Below are positions 7,108-15,421 of a stretch of DNA of 15,814 bases, piece by piece. Below the pieces are notes generated by a model. That model made no database searches. It was not told the DNA's origin and worked only from the letters and a program-made list of their open reading frames with translations. The position numbers and the translations under genes are program-made. The DNA comes from an uncultured Clostridium sp. (lineage in GTDB: Bacteria; Bacillota; Clostridia; Lachnospirales; Lachnospiraceae): NCBI GenBank assembly GCA_905192625.1, contig CAJJLI010000006.1, positions 1-15,814 of the forward strand. Reading direction: 5' to 3'. The number at the start of each line of letters is the position of its first letter. Position 1 is the stretch's first letter.

Positions 7108-7566
7108 CTATTTCCTTTTACGTATAATAAATAAAAACAATTTAAGAAATAGATATCCTACTGCTCCTCCAATTGTATTTAATAGTAAATCATCCACATC
7201 AAAAATTCCAATTTTATAAAGTAACTGAATGGTTTCTATGGATAAGCTGAATAAGAATGTCCATATGATCACCTTAAAGATATTTTTATATCTGGAGTTC
7301 ATTAACGGAAGACAAAATCCAAACGGTGTAAAGGCTAAAACATTCCCAAAAAAATTAACAACAAAACCTTCTAGCCCAATTGTATGACGATACTTTAAAA
7401 ATCTTTTAATTTCTTGAAATAACACTAAATTATAACGATAATCATCATTAAATTCTGTTCTCCCGTACCTCTCACTAAAGAAAAGAAAATAAGAAATACC
7501 AATCAAATAAATAACAAATAATAATGTACTAAATACATGTAGAAGTTTTTCCTTTCCTTCCTTCAC
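7108..7566 (-). CDS. VanZ-family membrane protein
   Basis: 152 residues with four hydrophobic segments (about 8-30, 67-88, 96-115 and 131-147). The VanZ-family signatures are clear: YNLVLF (45-50), NFFGNVLAFTPFGFCLP (71-87), SIETIQL (109-115) and GIFDVDDLLLNTIGG (120-134). The family is named for the teicoplanin-resistance protein VanZ, but most chromosomal members are uncharacterised; no other vancomycin-resistance gene is nearby, so resistance is not implied. The start is GTG at 7566, with only a weak AAAGAAG ribosome site; an ATG at 7579 is in another frame. It is the first gene of the operon that ends with purE. Confidence 0.88.
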   Translation of the reverse strand: MKEGKEKLLHVFSTLLFVIYLIGISYFLFFSERYGRTEFNDDYRYNLVLFQEIKRFLKYRHTIGLEGFVVNFFGNVLAFTPFGFCLPLMNSRYKNIFKVIIWTFLFSLSIETIQLLYKIGIFDVDDLLLNTIGGAVGYLFLKLFLFIIRKRK

Positions 7567-7672
7567 AACTTCTTTCCATTCCCTTTCTTACTAAATCCCT
7601 AGTTGTCGTTAAACCACATATTTCACATTTCATGGTTTATACAATCACTCTCATCATCCGTTTACTGCGTAT

Positions 7673-7701
7673 ATTATACAATAGCAAGTTTGGATATTCA
7701 A
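7673..7701 (-). promoter_or_regulatory. Promoter of the VanZ/DUF6142/aminopeptidase/purE operon
   Basis: On the minus strand, -35 TTGAAT (7701-7696) and a perfect -10 TATAAT (7678-7673) are separated by 17 bp. The predicted start is near 7665, giving a leader of about 100 nt before the GTG at 7566. No purine-repressor or riboswitch element is evident in it. Confidence 0.7.
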
Positions 7702-7727
7702 GGGAACATTTGTATAATATGCAAAGA

Positions 7728-7773
7728 AAAAGCTACAGCAAATATTTCGTAAAATATTCGCTGTAGCTTTTTT
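7728..7773. terminator. Bidirectional terminator after the Ig-like protein gene
   Basis: AAAGCTACAGC (7729-7739) pairs with GCTGTAGCTTT (7760-7770). The inner AAATATTT and AAATATT segments extend the stem. T runs follow on both strands. It lies between the Ig-like gene and the promoter of the next operon, both on the minus strand, so it isolates them. Confidence 0.8.
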
Positions 7774-7897
7774 ACATGAATTAAAATTTACAAAAACCAA
7801 AGAAATGGAATCACAAAAGTTATTTCACTCCACGTTTGAGAAACAAAACTTGTTATAACACATTCTTTCGTTGGTAGACTTTAAGGGAAATCATCCA

Positions 7898-10435
7898 TTA
7901 ATATGCTCTTGAAACTGCAATTTTTTTATTTACAATTAAATTCGCTTTGTTGTTGTTATCATCCACTAATTCATTGTTTGTAAACATGATGTAAGCAGTA
8001 CCTGTAATTGGTTGATCCAATGAAATATACATCTCTTTTCCCCCAACATAATAAGAACTGCCTACTGTGCTATTCCCATTGTATACAGTAACATTCACTG
8101 TACCAGTGAAATACTCACTAAAGGAAACATTGATGTCGTGACTGGATGTTAATTTTGCTGAAAGAAAGGTCGGTGCACAATTCTCTACCAATGGAAGTAT
8201 TGTATTGTATGTCTCCATCTCCGCATAAGAATCATTAAATCCTTTAATTCCTTTCACTGTTACCGGATAATTTGCATTTGCCCCAATCGCATTATTTGCA
8301 AATACTAACTCAATAGTTGCAGAGTTCTCATCTTGCGCAATGACATTTGCACTGCTTGGACGAGTTGTTGTTCCAATGATATAATTTGACGTATTTGCAA
8401 CGGATGCCATGTCAAGTTTTTGATTAAACTTGATATATATTTTACTTGGATTTGTAATATCCTGAGCAATGCTTACAGGTGCTGGTAACACGGAAGAACT
8501 GCTTGTTTGCTTCGTTGCTGTAATTGTAGAAGCTACCGATGCGTTCTCATATTTATCAATTACTAATCCAGCAGGAAGACTAAAATAGTACGTTCCCATC
8601 TCAGTAGCTTGGTTAATAAATGATAGAGTAACTTTCATCCCCTTTGCAACCGCTGTGTAGGATAATTCCTTGTTATATATATTGGCATTTGAACTTACAA
8701 TTTTAGTACTAAGTTTACCATTCCCGCTGATTAAAGATACTTCTTTATTATAAGTTAATGTTAACTTGGTAACTGGTACGTTATTTTCTGTTGTAGTTGT
8801 TAATACAGAGCTTACTAATAATGGCGCATTGTTATCTAAGGTAAAATCAACACTTCTCTTAACATCACTTGATTGTGCACCAGTGGAATTATAACTAAAC
8901 CAACCATTTAACGTTACAATCTGGCTTCCTGTCAATGCTGTGTTAGGAATTGCATAGTTTACTTTTGTTGAATCTGCAGAGTCAACAATACCCGATACAT
9001 AATCGTTACCAATATACATATATCCTGCATACTGGATTGGGCGACTAAACGTAGCCGTTACTAAATTCTTTGAAGTTCTAACAACGGATACTAAAGAGGC
9101 ATTCGGTTTTACCGTTGCATCAATCTCAACAACAACTGGCAATGTAAACGGATTTGATACATTTCCGATGATGTCTTTAATCCCAACCACATACACCAAT
9201 GTGTTTGCTTTTGTAACACCACAAGCTGATAAATCAATTGACAATGATTTTCTATCTGCACTTAAAATATAATTATTTGCATTGGTTAAATACGCTTGTA
9301 GCGTTGTATTATTCGTACCAACTACGTTATATATGGATAACTCACTGATATCAATAGGTTCACTAAACTCTATATTAGCGACGTAACCAGTCGCATCTAT
9401 TGTAGTCGTTACATAAGAAGGCCCAATATCATCTTTTAATGTCTTTTGAACCGTATACGGTGTTACAGGAACACCAGTTTCTGATAAAATACTTTCAGAA
9501 ATCGTAATTACGTATGTACCTTCAAAGTTAGCACTCGCTGTTAAAATAAGTGATTTTTTATCCTTACTTAAGGATGGCGTAATATTGTTAAAGTTGTTGG
9601 CTCCTGGTGTTAATCCTATCGTTACAGAACCAGAAATTAGATTACCATTGGAATCAATTACGCTTGATGAAAGTATTGCACTACTAAAATCAATCTTTAA
9701 TTCTTTTGAACTTGCTAATGATACTGAATTTACTTTCGGATTGGTTGCCCCAGGGGTTGGTGTAGGCGTTGGTGTTACACTAGGTGTGACTGTCTCATCA
9801 CCTGTTATGTATAGATATACTCTTGTTTTTACTGTATTTGTAAGACTCTTTGCAGCTGCCTCGCTTGGCCCACAAGCAACTTCAAGCATTGTTATACCTG
9901 GTTTTTTGGCAGTTACTACACCAGCACTCGTTACGCTTGCATATTCTTCATCAGCGATTGTAAAATATGCATAATCTGTAGTATTGGATGGCGTCTTAGT
10001 AAATTTGAATTTATGGCTTTCGCCAACTTTTAATGTATGTGCATTGATTGTTCCTAGATCTGCACTTACCGTTACTGTTTTCGCTGGTACACGATTCTTT
10101 ACTGCAACGGTAGCTTTTACTGTTTGTGAAGTTCCATTGGTAAAAATTATTTTACAGCTAATTGTAGCACTTCCAGCCTTTATCGGTGTAACTAATCCTT
10201 TACCATTTACGGTCGCTACACTTTTATTCGAAGATGACCATGTTTTTGTTTTTACATTTGCTGCATTCTTAACCCAAAAAGTATATGTACTACCCATATA
10301 AATCGTTTTCCACGTCGTATTCATGGATGCACTTGCCGCATAAACTGTCTCTGGCTTACGAATGGATACCATTGGTATTGCCATTACGAATATGAGCAAA
10401 AATGCCATAAGCTTCGTTAATAACCTCTTCTTCAT
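7898..10435 (-). CDS. Large secreted protein with Big_2 and SbsA-like Ig domains
   Basis: 845 residues. The N-terminus is a signal peptide (MKKRLLTK, then LMAFLLIFVMAIPMV, with cleavage near VYAASA, about residues 31-36). Two Big_2-type Ig domains follow (about 42-114 and 119-213), with the usual WSSSNKSVATVNGKGLVTP and YASVTSAGVVTAKKPG phrases. A Thr-Pro linker (about 217-230) leads to about six repeats of SbsA/Big_5-like Ig folds, each carrying a phrase such as KIDFSSAI, NIEFSEPI, TATFSRPI, TLTYNKEV, YIKFNQKL or NVSFSEYF. There is no LPXTG motif, C-terminal membrane helix or SLH domain, so it is probably released or non-covalently surface-bound. No catalytic domain is seen. The longest frame starts at 10459, but TAGGAGGA lies inside it and is spaced correctly for the ATG at 10435. 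The gene is monocistronic with a long structured leader. Confidence 0.85.
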   Translation of the reverse strand: MKKRLLTKLMAFLLIFVMAIPMVSIRKPETVYAASASMNTTWKTIYMGSTYTFWVKNAANVKTKTWSSSNKSVATVNGKGLVTPIKAGSATISCKIIFTNGTSQTVKATVAVKNRVPAKTVTVSADLGTINAHTLKVGESHKFKFTKTPSNTTDYAYFTIADEEYASVTSAGVVTAKKPGITMLEVACGPSEAAAKSLTNTVKTRVYLYITGDETVTPSVTPTPTPTPGATNPKVNSVSLASSKELKIDFSSAILSSSVIDSNGNLISGSVTIGLTPGANNFNNITPSLSKDKKSLILTASANFEGTYVITISESILSETGVPVTPYTVQKTLKDDIGPSYVTTTIDATGYVANIEFSEPIDISELSIYNVVGTNNTTLQAYLTNANNYILSADRKSLSIDLSACGVTKANTLVYVVGIKDIIGNVSNPFTLPVVVEIDATVKPNASLVSVVRTSKNLVTATFSRPIQYAGYMYIGNDYVSGIVDSADSTKVNYAIPNTALTGSQIVTLNGWFSYNSTGAQSSDVKRSVDFTLDNNAPLLVSSVLTTTTENNVPVTKLTLTYNKEVSLISGNGKLSTKIVSSNANIYNKELSYTAVAKGMKVTLSFINQATEMGTYYFSLPAGLVIDKYENASVASTITATKQTSSSSVLPAPVSIAQDITNPSKIYIKFNQKLDMASVANTSNYIIGTTTRPSSANVIAQDENSATIELVFANNAIGANANYPVTVKGIKGFNDSYAEMETYNTILPLVENCAPTFLSAKLTSSHDINVSFSEYFTGTVNVTVYNGNSTVGSSYYVGGKEMYISLDQPITGTAYIMFTNNELVDDNNNKANLIVNKKIAVSRAY

Positions 10436-10497
10436 TTTATTCCTCCTATCGCAGTTCATTCAAAAGATTCGAAAATCAAAACTTCAAATCAAGCATT

Positions 10498-10740
10498 CGA
10501 ATGAATAATGATAAATAAATATTCATTCGAGCAACTAGATTCCAAAATCAAGTACATCTAAGTCGAATAGGCTGTTATATAAAAGTCCGTGACCGATGGC
10601 AATTCGCCATCCTAGCTCAGTGCCATCTTGATTCGCCGTCCATGGCGAATCATCACTAAGTTTTTTATATTCGTCTAAGATATACTAAGATTTTTTCATA
10701 TAATGCCTCATAAATATTTATTCATCATTATTCATAGGCA
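10498..10740 (-). repeat. Long imperfect inverted repeat in the leader of the Ig-like gene
   Basis: The outer arms 10501-10526 and 10735-10710 are inverted copies matching at 24 of 26 positions. A second pair (about 10546-10569 against 10694-10669) shares AAAATC, AGTA, ATCT and CGAATA almost in register. The centre has two GC-rich hairpins, GATGGC/GCCATC (10595-10611) and GATTCGCC/GGCGAATC (10630-10651). Each outer arm is also a local hairpin: TCGAATGAATA/TATTCATTCGA (10498-10531) and TGCCTATGAATA/TATTTATGAGGCA (about 10740-10704). It lies inside the predicted transcript. It could be a structured regulatory leader or a MITE-like insertion; no flanking target duplication is seen. Confidence 0.75.
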
Positions 10741-10823
10741 AGTCCGTAGATATAGTTTTGGCATGCGAACCCTCATAGAAATTACTTTTAAAAAAGTTTT
10801 TCTCTTTTGATGCATATATCACC

Positions 10824-10852
10824 ATTGTAATGCCAATTACCATTTTTGTCAA
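10824..10852 (-). promoter_or_regulatory. Promoter of the Ig-like protein gene
   Basis: On the minus strand, -35 TTGACA (10852-10847) and -10 TACAAT (10829-10824) are separated by 17 bp. The predicted start is near 10817, about 380 nt before the ATG at 10435, which places the inverted repeat at 10498-10740 in the 5' untranslated region. Confidence 0.65.
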
Positions 10853-10967
10853 AACTATCCTATAGTTATATCGAAAAATTAAGAAATCTGTAATATACGT
10901 TAAAATTATGTATTATATAAAAAACTTCACTGCCATCCAAGAATGTGCATTGCGCTTCCCATTCTAT

Positions 10968-11037
10968 AGAAAAATAGCCCGGTGTCTGTTTTGATTCGAG
11001 TAGTTCTCCAATCAAACTGTTTTGACACCAAGCTATT
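10968..11037 (-). terminator. Terminator of the pheST operon
   Basis: On the minus strand AATAGCTTGGTGTC (11037-11024) pairs with GACACCGGGCTATT (10986-10973), 14 bp including two G-U pairs. An inner TTTGATT/AATCAAA stem adds 7 bp. A T run follows (10974-10969). It lies about 105 bp after the pheT stop. Confidence 0.85.
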
Positions 11038-11143
11038 TATTAAACTATAAATTTAACTACTAATAAAACACTAACTTTTATTCACTTAAGTTTGCCATCG
11101 CTTTGAATTAAGAAACAATGGAAATAATCCATCCAACTGCCAA

Positions 11144-13582
11144 CTACTGTCTTAATTCAATACCAATTGCACTAAGCCCCTTAAGAATTTTATTCATAAC
11201 TTCCGTTACATCTTTTTCTTCTAGCGTTCTATCATTTGCTCTAAAGCTAATAGAATATGCCATGGACTTGTGGCCTTCCTGTATCTGAGCGCCTTCATAA
11301 ATATCAAATAAATGATAGCTTTCTAATAGCTTTCCACCATTTTTACGAATCACTTCTTCTACTTGACCAGCAAGAATTTCTTTCTTCATAAGCATACTGA
11401 TATCACGCGTAACCGCAGGATACTTAGCGATACCTGTATATTTCACATCAAAACTAGCTTTACTAATTACTTCCGGCATATCTAATACACCAACATACGC
11501 TTTTGTTCCGATATCATAATTATCAAGTACTTCTGGATGAACTTCACCAAGATAACCTAGCACTACACCATCATAGATAATATTCGCTTGACGGCCTGGA
11601 TGTAAGAAAGTTTTACCTGCATTTGGATCATAGGTGATAACGCCAGTTAATCCAATTTTCTCAAGATATTCTTCGATTACACCTTTTAGGTCAAAGAAAT
11701 CACCGTCACCATAGAATCCAAGTGTAAATTGCATTCTCTCATCTGGTAACTCTGTTAATGGAAGCGCCTTTGGTAAATATATATTTGCTAATTCATACAA
11801 ACGAACATTTTTATTACGGCGATTATAATTCGTAGATAGAGAAGTTAACATACCATTTAGAGGTAATGTTCTCATGATACTATAGTCTTCACCAAGAGGA
11901 TTCATTATAGTAACGGTCTGACGAAGTTTATCATCCGCTGGAATTAATAATTTATCAAATACTTTTGGACTTTCAAATGAATATGTTTGCGCTTCAGAAA
12001 ATCCGAATTGCTCAGCCATATTTCTAGCAACATTTTCAACACGAAGCTTAAATGATAATTTACCTGTTGTTGCTTCTCCTGTAGGAAGTGTTGTTGGTAT
12101 CTTATCATAACCAAAGAAACGGGCAACTTCCTCATCAAGATCCGCCTGGCTTAAGATATCCTGTCTCCAAGTTGGAACAATTACTTCATCTGTTGTTTCA
12201 TCATATCCTAAGTCTACTTTCTTAAAGTAAGCAATCATTGTTTTTTTATCTAAGTTGGTTCCTAGTAATTTATTGGTTCTTTCATAACGGTAAGGAACTC
12301 TTGTTTCTGTTCTTACCTTCGGATAAACATCCACTGCTCCACCAACAACTTCACCAATTCCTAGCTCTTCTACCAATTGACAAGCACGATTGATTGCTTC
12401 CATTGCAGTATTTGGATCCAATCCTTTTTCAAATTTAGCACTTGAATCGGTACGTAATCCTAACTTTTTACTGGATAAACGAATATTTGTACCATCAAAA
12501 CATGCAGCTTCAAATAACATGGTATCTACATGATCTGTAATTTTTGAGTTTTCACCACCCATAATACCAGCAATTGCAACTGGCTTTTCTGCATCACAAA
12601 TCATTAACATTGAGGAATCTATCGTTCTTTCTTGACCATCAAGGGTTGTAAATGTTTCATTATCATTACCACGTCTTACAATGATTTTTTTACCTGCGAT
12701 GGTCTCTAAGTCAAATGCATGCATAGGTTGCGCATACTCTTCCATAACATAGTTTGTAATATCAACAATGTTATTGATTGGACGAATTCCACATGCCGCT
12801 AATCTTCTTTGCATCCACAATGGGGATGGCCCGATTTTAACGTTTTTAACAACTCTTCCTATATAACGCTTACAAAGCTCTGTATCTTCAATTTCAACAT
12901 CAATGTAATCCTTTGCGTTCTCAGAATTACCAGTCTCTTTGATTACTGGTGGATAAAATTCTTTTGAAAATGTAGCTGCTGCTTCTCTTGCAATTCCAAC
13001 TACTCCAAAACAATCCACACGATTGCTTGTAACTTCATACTCAAACGTAATATCATTTAATCCCAATGCTTCAATTGCACTTGATCCAATTTCGATATTG
13101 TCATATTCTTTGTTATTACTAAAGATATAAATTCCGTCTTCTGGAGCATCTGGATAAAATTCTTTTGAGGAACCTAACTCTTCAATGGAACACATCATAC
13201 CACAGGATTCAATTCCACGTAATTTGCCTTTTTTAATTTTAATTCCACCAGCTGCCTTATTGCCATCATGGCCTCCTGCTACTCTACCGCCATCTAGTAC
13301 AACTGGAACAACATCCCCTTCACTTACATTTGGTGCACCTGTTACGATTTGAACAGTCTCACCTTCCTTAGTTACTTGCACTTGACAAACAATTAATTTA
13401 TCGGCGTCCGGATGTTTTTCTATTTTTAAAATTTTACCTACAACTATTTTATCTAAATCTGCATCTAATTTTTCAAAGCCTTCTACTTTTGTACCTGTAA
13501 GTGTCATCGCATCTGTGTACTCTTGTGCAGTACAATCAAGATCTGGTACATAAGCTTTAATCCAAGAAAGTGGTGTATTCAT
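11144..13582 (-). CDS. pheT: Phenylalanyl-tRNA synthetase beta subunit
   Basis: 812 residues, the normal length for bacterial PheT. With PheS it forms the cytosolic alpha2-beta2 enzyme that charges tRNA-Phe. Domains in order: the EMAPII-like tRNA-binding OB domain (about 40-155, with KIEKHPDADKL), the B3/B4 editing domain that hydrolyses Tyr-tRNA-Phe (about 210-385), B5 (about 405-475), the inactive synthetase-like core (about 480-690) and the C-terminal ferredoxin-fold anticodon-binding domain (about 715-812, YPAVTRDISMLM and RANDRTLEEKDV). AAAGGAG lies 7 bases upstream of the ATG. It follows pheS by 27 bp and shares its T-box control. Confidence 0.96.
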   Translation of the reverse strand: MNTPLSWIKAYVPDLDCTAQEYTDAMTLTGTKVEGFEKLDADLDKIVVGKILKIEKHPDADKLIVCQVQVTKEGETVQIVTGAPNVSEGDVVPVVLDGGRVAGGHDGNKAAGGIKIKKGKLRGIESCGMMCSIEELGSSKEFYPDAPEDGIYIFSNNKEYDNIEIGSSAIEALGLNDITFEYEVTSNRVDCFGVVGIAREAAATFSKEFYPPVIKETGNSENAKDYIDVEIEDTELCKRYIGRVVKNVKIGPSPLWMQRRLAACGIRPINNIVDITNYVMEEYAQPMHAFDLETIAGKKIIVRRGNDNETFTTLDGQERTIDSSMLMICDAEKPVAIAGIMGGENSKITDHVDTMLFEAACFDGTNIRLSSKKLGLRTDSSAKFEKGLDPNTAMEAINRACQLVEELGIGEVVGGAVDVYPKVRTETRVPYRYERTNKLLGTNLDKKTMIAYFKKVDLGYDETTDEVIVPTWRQDILSQADLDEEVARFFGYDKIPTTLPTGEATTGKLSFKLRVENVARNMAEQFGFSEAQTYSFESPKVFDKLLIPADDKLRQTVTIMNPLGEDYSIMRTLPLNGMLTSLSTNYNRRNKNVRLYELANIYLPKALPLTELPDERMQFTLGFYGDGDFFDLKGVIEEYLEKIGLTGVITYDPNAGKTFLHPGRQANIIYDGVVLGYLGEVHPEVLDNYDIGTKAYVGVLDMPEVISKASFDVKYTGIAKYPAVTRDISMLMKKEILAGQVEEVIRKNGGKLLESYHLFDIYEGAQIQEGHKSMAYSISFRANDRTLEEKDVTEVMNKILKGLSAIGIELRQ

Positions 13583-13609
13583 TTTAAAACTCCTTTCGAC
13601 TGTTTCTAC

Positions 13610-14629
13610 CTAGAATTGCTTTAAGAAACGGGTATCATTTTCGTATAATAATCTCATATCGTCAATTTCATATTTTAATAACGCAATACGTTCTAACCCA
13701 ACACCAAATGCGAATCCTGTATATTCCTCAGGATCAATTCCACTCATCTTTAATACATTAGGATGTACCATACCGCATCCTAAGATTTCAATCCAGCCAG
13801 AGCCTTTACAGAAACGACATCCACTTCCTCCACATTTAAAACATGATACATCCACTTCAGCAGATGGCTCAGTAAATGGGAAATGGTGTGGTCTAAATTT
13901 AACTTTTGTTTCTTCACCAAACATTTCTTTTGCAAACTCAGCAAGTGTTCCCTTTAAATCTGCAAATGTAATATTCTTATCAATTACTAATCCCTCGATT
14001 TGATGGAAGCTTGGGGAATGAGTTGCATCTACTTCATCAGATCGGAATACTCTACCAGGAGCGATCATTCGAATTGGAAGTTTTCCTTTTTCCATCTCGT
14101 GAACTTGAACTGGAGAAGTTTGTGTACGAAGCAAAATATTACTTGTAACATAAAAAGTATCCTGCTCATCCTTTGCTGGGTGATTCGCTGGTATATTAAG
14201 AGCTTCAAAGTTGTAGTAATCATATTCTACTTCTGGACCTTCTACTACTTCATATCCCATACCAATAAAGATTCTCTCCGCTTCTTCTAAAGCTATGGTA
14301 TTTGGATGGCGATGACCAAGCATTGGTTTTTTTGCTGGTAAGGTAACGTCTATCGTTTCCTCTTTCATCTTCTGTTCTCTTAATTTTTTCTCGAATGCAC
14401 TTTTAACTTCATCCAACTTATTTTCAATTTCTGCACGTGCATCATTTACAAGTTGACCTACCATTGGTCTGTCTTCTGGAGCAACATCCTTTAAAGATTT
14501 GAGTACAGATGTAAGTTCACCTTTCTTACCAAGGAATGCAACACGAATTTCATTTAAAGCATCCAATGTTTCACTCGCATTAATCTGGGACAAGGCTTGC
14601 TCTTTAATTGCTTTTAATTTTTCCTTCAT
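13610..14629 (-). CDS. pheS: Phenylalanyl-tRNA synthetase alpha subunit
   Basis: 339 residues, the catalytic subunit of phenylalanyl-tRNA synthetase (class II). An N-terminal coiled coil (about 1-90) that contacts tRNA-Phe is followed by the catalytic domain: motif 2 with HSPSFHQIEG (about 204-213), FRPHHFPFTEPSAEVDV (about 245-261) and motif 3 GFAFGVGLERIALL (about 305-318). Four cysteines (about 263, 266, 271 and 274; CFKCGGSGCRFC) make a zinc-knuckle-like loop common in Firmicutes PheS. The longest frame starts at 14641, but GGAGG lies within its first codons and is spaced six bases before the ATG at 14629, so that start is chosen. First gene of the pheST operon. Confidence 0.96.
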   Translation of the reverse strand: MKEKLKAIKEQALSQINASETLDALNEIRVAFLGKKGELTSVLKSLKDVAPEDRPMVGQLVNDARAEIENKLDEVKSAFEKKLREQKMKEETIDVTLPAKKPMLGHRHPNTIALEEAERIFIGMGYEVVEGPEVEYDYYNFEALNIPANHPAKDEQDTFYVTSNILLRTQTSPVQVHEMEKGKLPIRMIAPGRVFRSDEVDATHSPSFHQIEGLVIDKNITFADLKGTLAEFAKEMFGEETKVKFRPHHFPFTEPSAEVDVSCFKCGGSGCRFCKGSGWIEILGCGMVHPNVLKMSGIDPEEYTGFAFGVGLERIALLKYEIDDMRLLYENDTRFLKQF

Positions 14630-14833
14630 AATAACCTCCATGCTGTCACAAACAGCTCAATTATTTTGCGAAAGCACCTAGTGCTTTTTGTGGGTTGCAT
14701 ACAAGTATGCCATCAAGGGGATTCCCAACCTATATAAAGGTTTATTTCAAAGAGACATACAAACTCTCATGAAACATAAAAAGAACTCTGTATTTTTTAT
14801 TATAGGACAATACATGTTTATTATTTCCATAAA
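14630..14833 (-). other. pheS leader between T-box terminator and start codon
   Basis: About 200 nt without a gene. It contains a 7-bp hairpin AAAGCAC/GTGCTTT (14671-14687) and a smaller GCTGT/ACAGC hairpin (14642-14656) just upstream of the pheS ribosome site GGAGG. The first has a T run on the plus strand only, so it would act as a terminator only for plus-strand transcription. No role is evident. Confidence 0.5.
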
Positions 14834-14869
14834 TAAAAAAACTCCGCCCCTTGAAACAAGGGACGGAGT
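14834..14869 (-). terminator. Intrinsic terminator of the pheS T-box
   Basis: On the minus strand CTCCGTCCCTTG (14868-14857) pairs with CAAGGGGCGGAG (14853-14842), a 12-bp stem with one G-U pair and a 3-nt loop. A run of T follows (14840-14835). It is the attenuated stop of the T-box. Confidence 0.92.
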
Positions 14870-15140
14870 ATAATCGCCAATAGCGAATCATAATTATTTC
14901 CGCGGTACCACCCTAATTCCTGTATTTTCCCCCAATCACTTGTTTATAAAACAACCAGGACTAGAAAATCAAAATACAGACACTTAAAGTTATGCGTAAC
15001 GTGCACGAACGTCATATCCTACTAATGAGTTGTCATAACTCATATTCAAATATGCAGCTCCAGTGAGAAAATCAATTATTACCTGAACTTAAGGAAGCTT
15101 ACAGCCGGTGACTTCCTCTCTCTGAAAGAAAATAATAATC
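14834..15140 (-). promoter_or_regulatory. T-box leader (tRNA-Phe-responsive) of pheST
   Basis: On the minus strand the leader has the diagnostic T-box sequence AGGGTGGTACCGCGG (14914-14900), whose UGGU bulge contacts the uncharged tRNA acceptor end. It is followed by the competing terminator (14834-14869). Upstream, AGAGAGGAAG...CTTCC (about 15127-15090) and CACTGGAGCTGC (about 15064-15053) fit Stem I. A TTC triplet at 15069-15067, in the right region, is the likely Phe specifier codon. Uncharged tRNA-Phe would stabilise the antiterminator and allow transcription of pheS and pheT. The T-box call is certain; exact Stem I borders and specifier are read by eye. Confidence 0.95.
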
Positions 15141-15216
15141 TAATGTCTTTATGCATATATATGCTAAAAACACACCTTCATAGCCTTTTAAAGTTATTTA
15201 AAACTAGACTTTCTTT

Positions 15217-15244
15217 ATTTTAACATATTTCACTTTAATGTCAA
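15217..15244 (-). promoter_or_regulatory. Promoter of the pheST operon
   Basis: On the minus strand, -35 TTGACA (15244-15239) and -10 TAAAAT (15222-15217) are separated by 16 bp. The predicted start near 15210 places the whole T-box in the leader. Confidence 0.6.
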
Positions 15245-15253
15245 GTAAATTCC

Positions 15254-15262
15254 TGTTATAAT
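15254..15262 (+). promoter_or_regulatory. Candidate extended -10 promoter for the YihY-family gene
   Basis: TGTTATAAT (15254-15262) is a perfect extended -10 without a good -35. It lies back-to-back with the pheST -35 element. A start near 15269 would give a leader of about 150 nt. No better promoter was seen before the ATG at 15422. Confidence 0.35.
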
Positions 15263-15421
15263 AAAACTTATCGGTTTATTTACCATGTTAACTTTTGGAT
15301 ATCACATTTAAGATATTAAGTCTAAGGTTTCTCTCGTTTTAGATACATTAAATGCATAAATGGAAACATGTAAGACAAAGAATATCACATATATTAAAAT
15401 AAATAGTAATGAGGTTTTTAT

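Larger units (their letters stand above)
7567..7897. other. Intergenic: operon promoter and upstream terminator
   Basis: It contains the leader and promoter of the VanZ-aminopeptidase-purE operon (7673-7701), the bidirectional hairpin at 7728-7773, and about 120 bp of AT-rich DNA after the Ig-like gene in which I see nothing else. Confidence 0.6.
10436..10972. other. Long non-coding leader and upstream region of the Ig-like gene
   Basis: No convincing gene. It holds, on the minus strand, a consensus promoter (10824-10852) and a leader of about 380 nt containing an extended imperfect inverted repeat (10498-10740). The rest is AT-rich. Confidence 0.6.

Noticed and set aside
7529..7633. A 34-codon minus-strand frame with a CxxC start (MKCEICG) in the leader of the VanZ-family gene.
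   Set aside because: No ribosome site, overlaps the VanZ-family start in another frame, and is too short to support.
9585..10301. Two long plus-strand open frames (129 and 105 codons) opposite the Ig-like gene.
   Set aside because: They are antisense shadows of the Thr/Val/Ala-rich coding sequence, with no ribosome site and no recognisable protein.
10560..10660. Possible c-di-GMP (GEMM) riboswitch, because of GACCGATGG.
   Set aside because: The match is on the strand opposite to the gene and the conserved GEMM core is absent.
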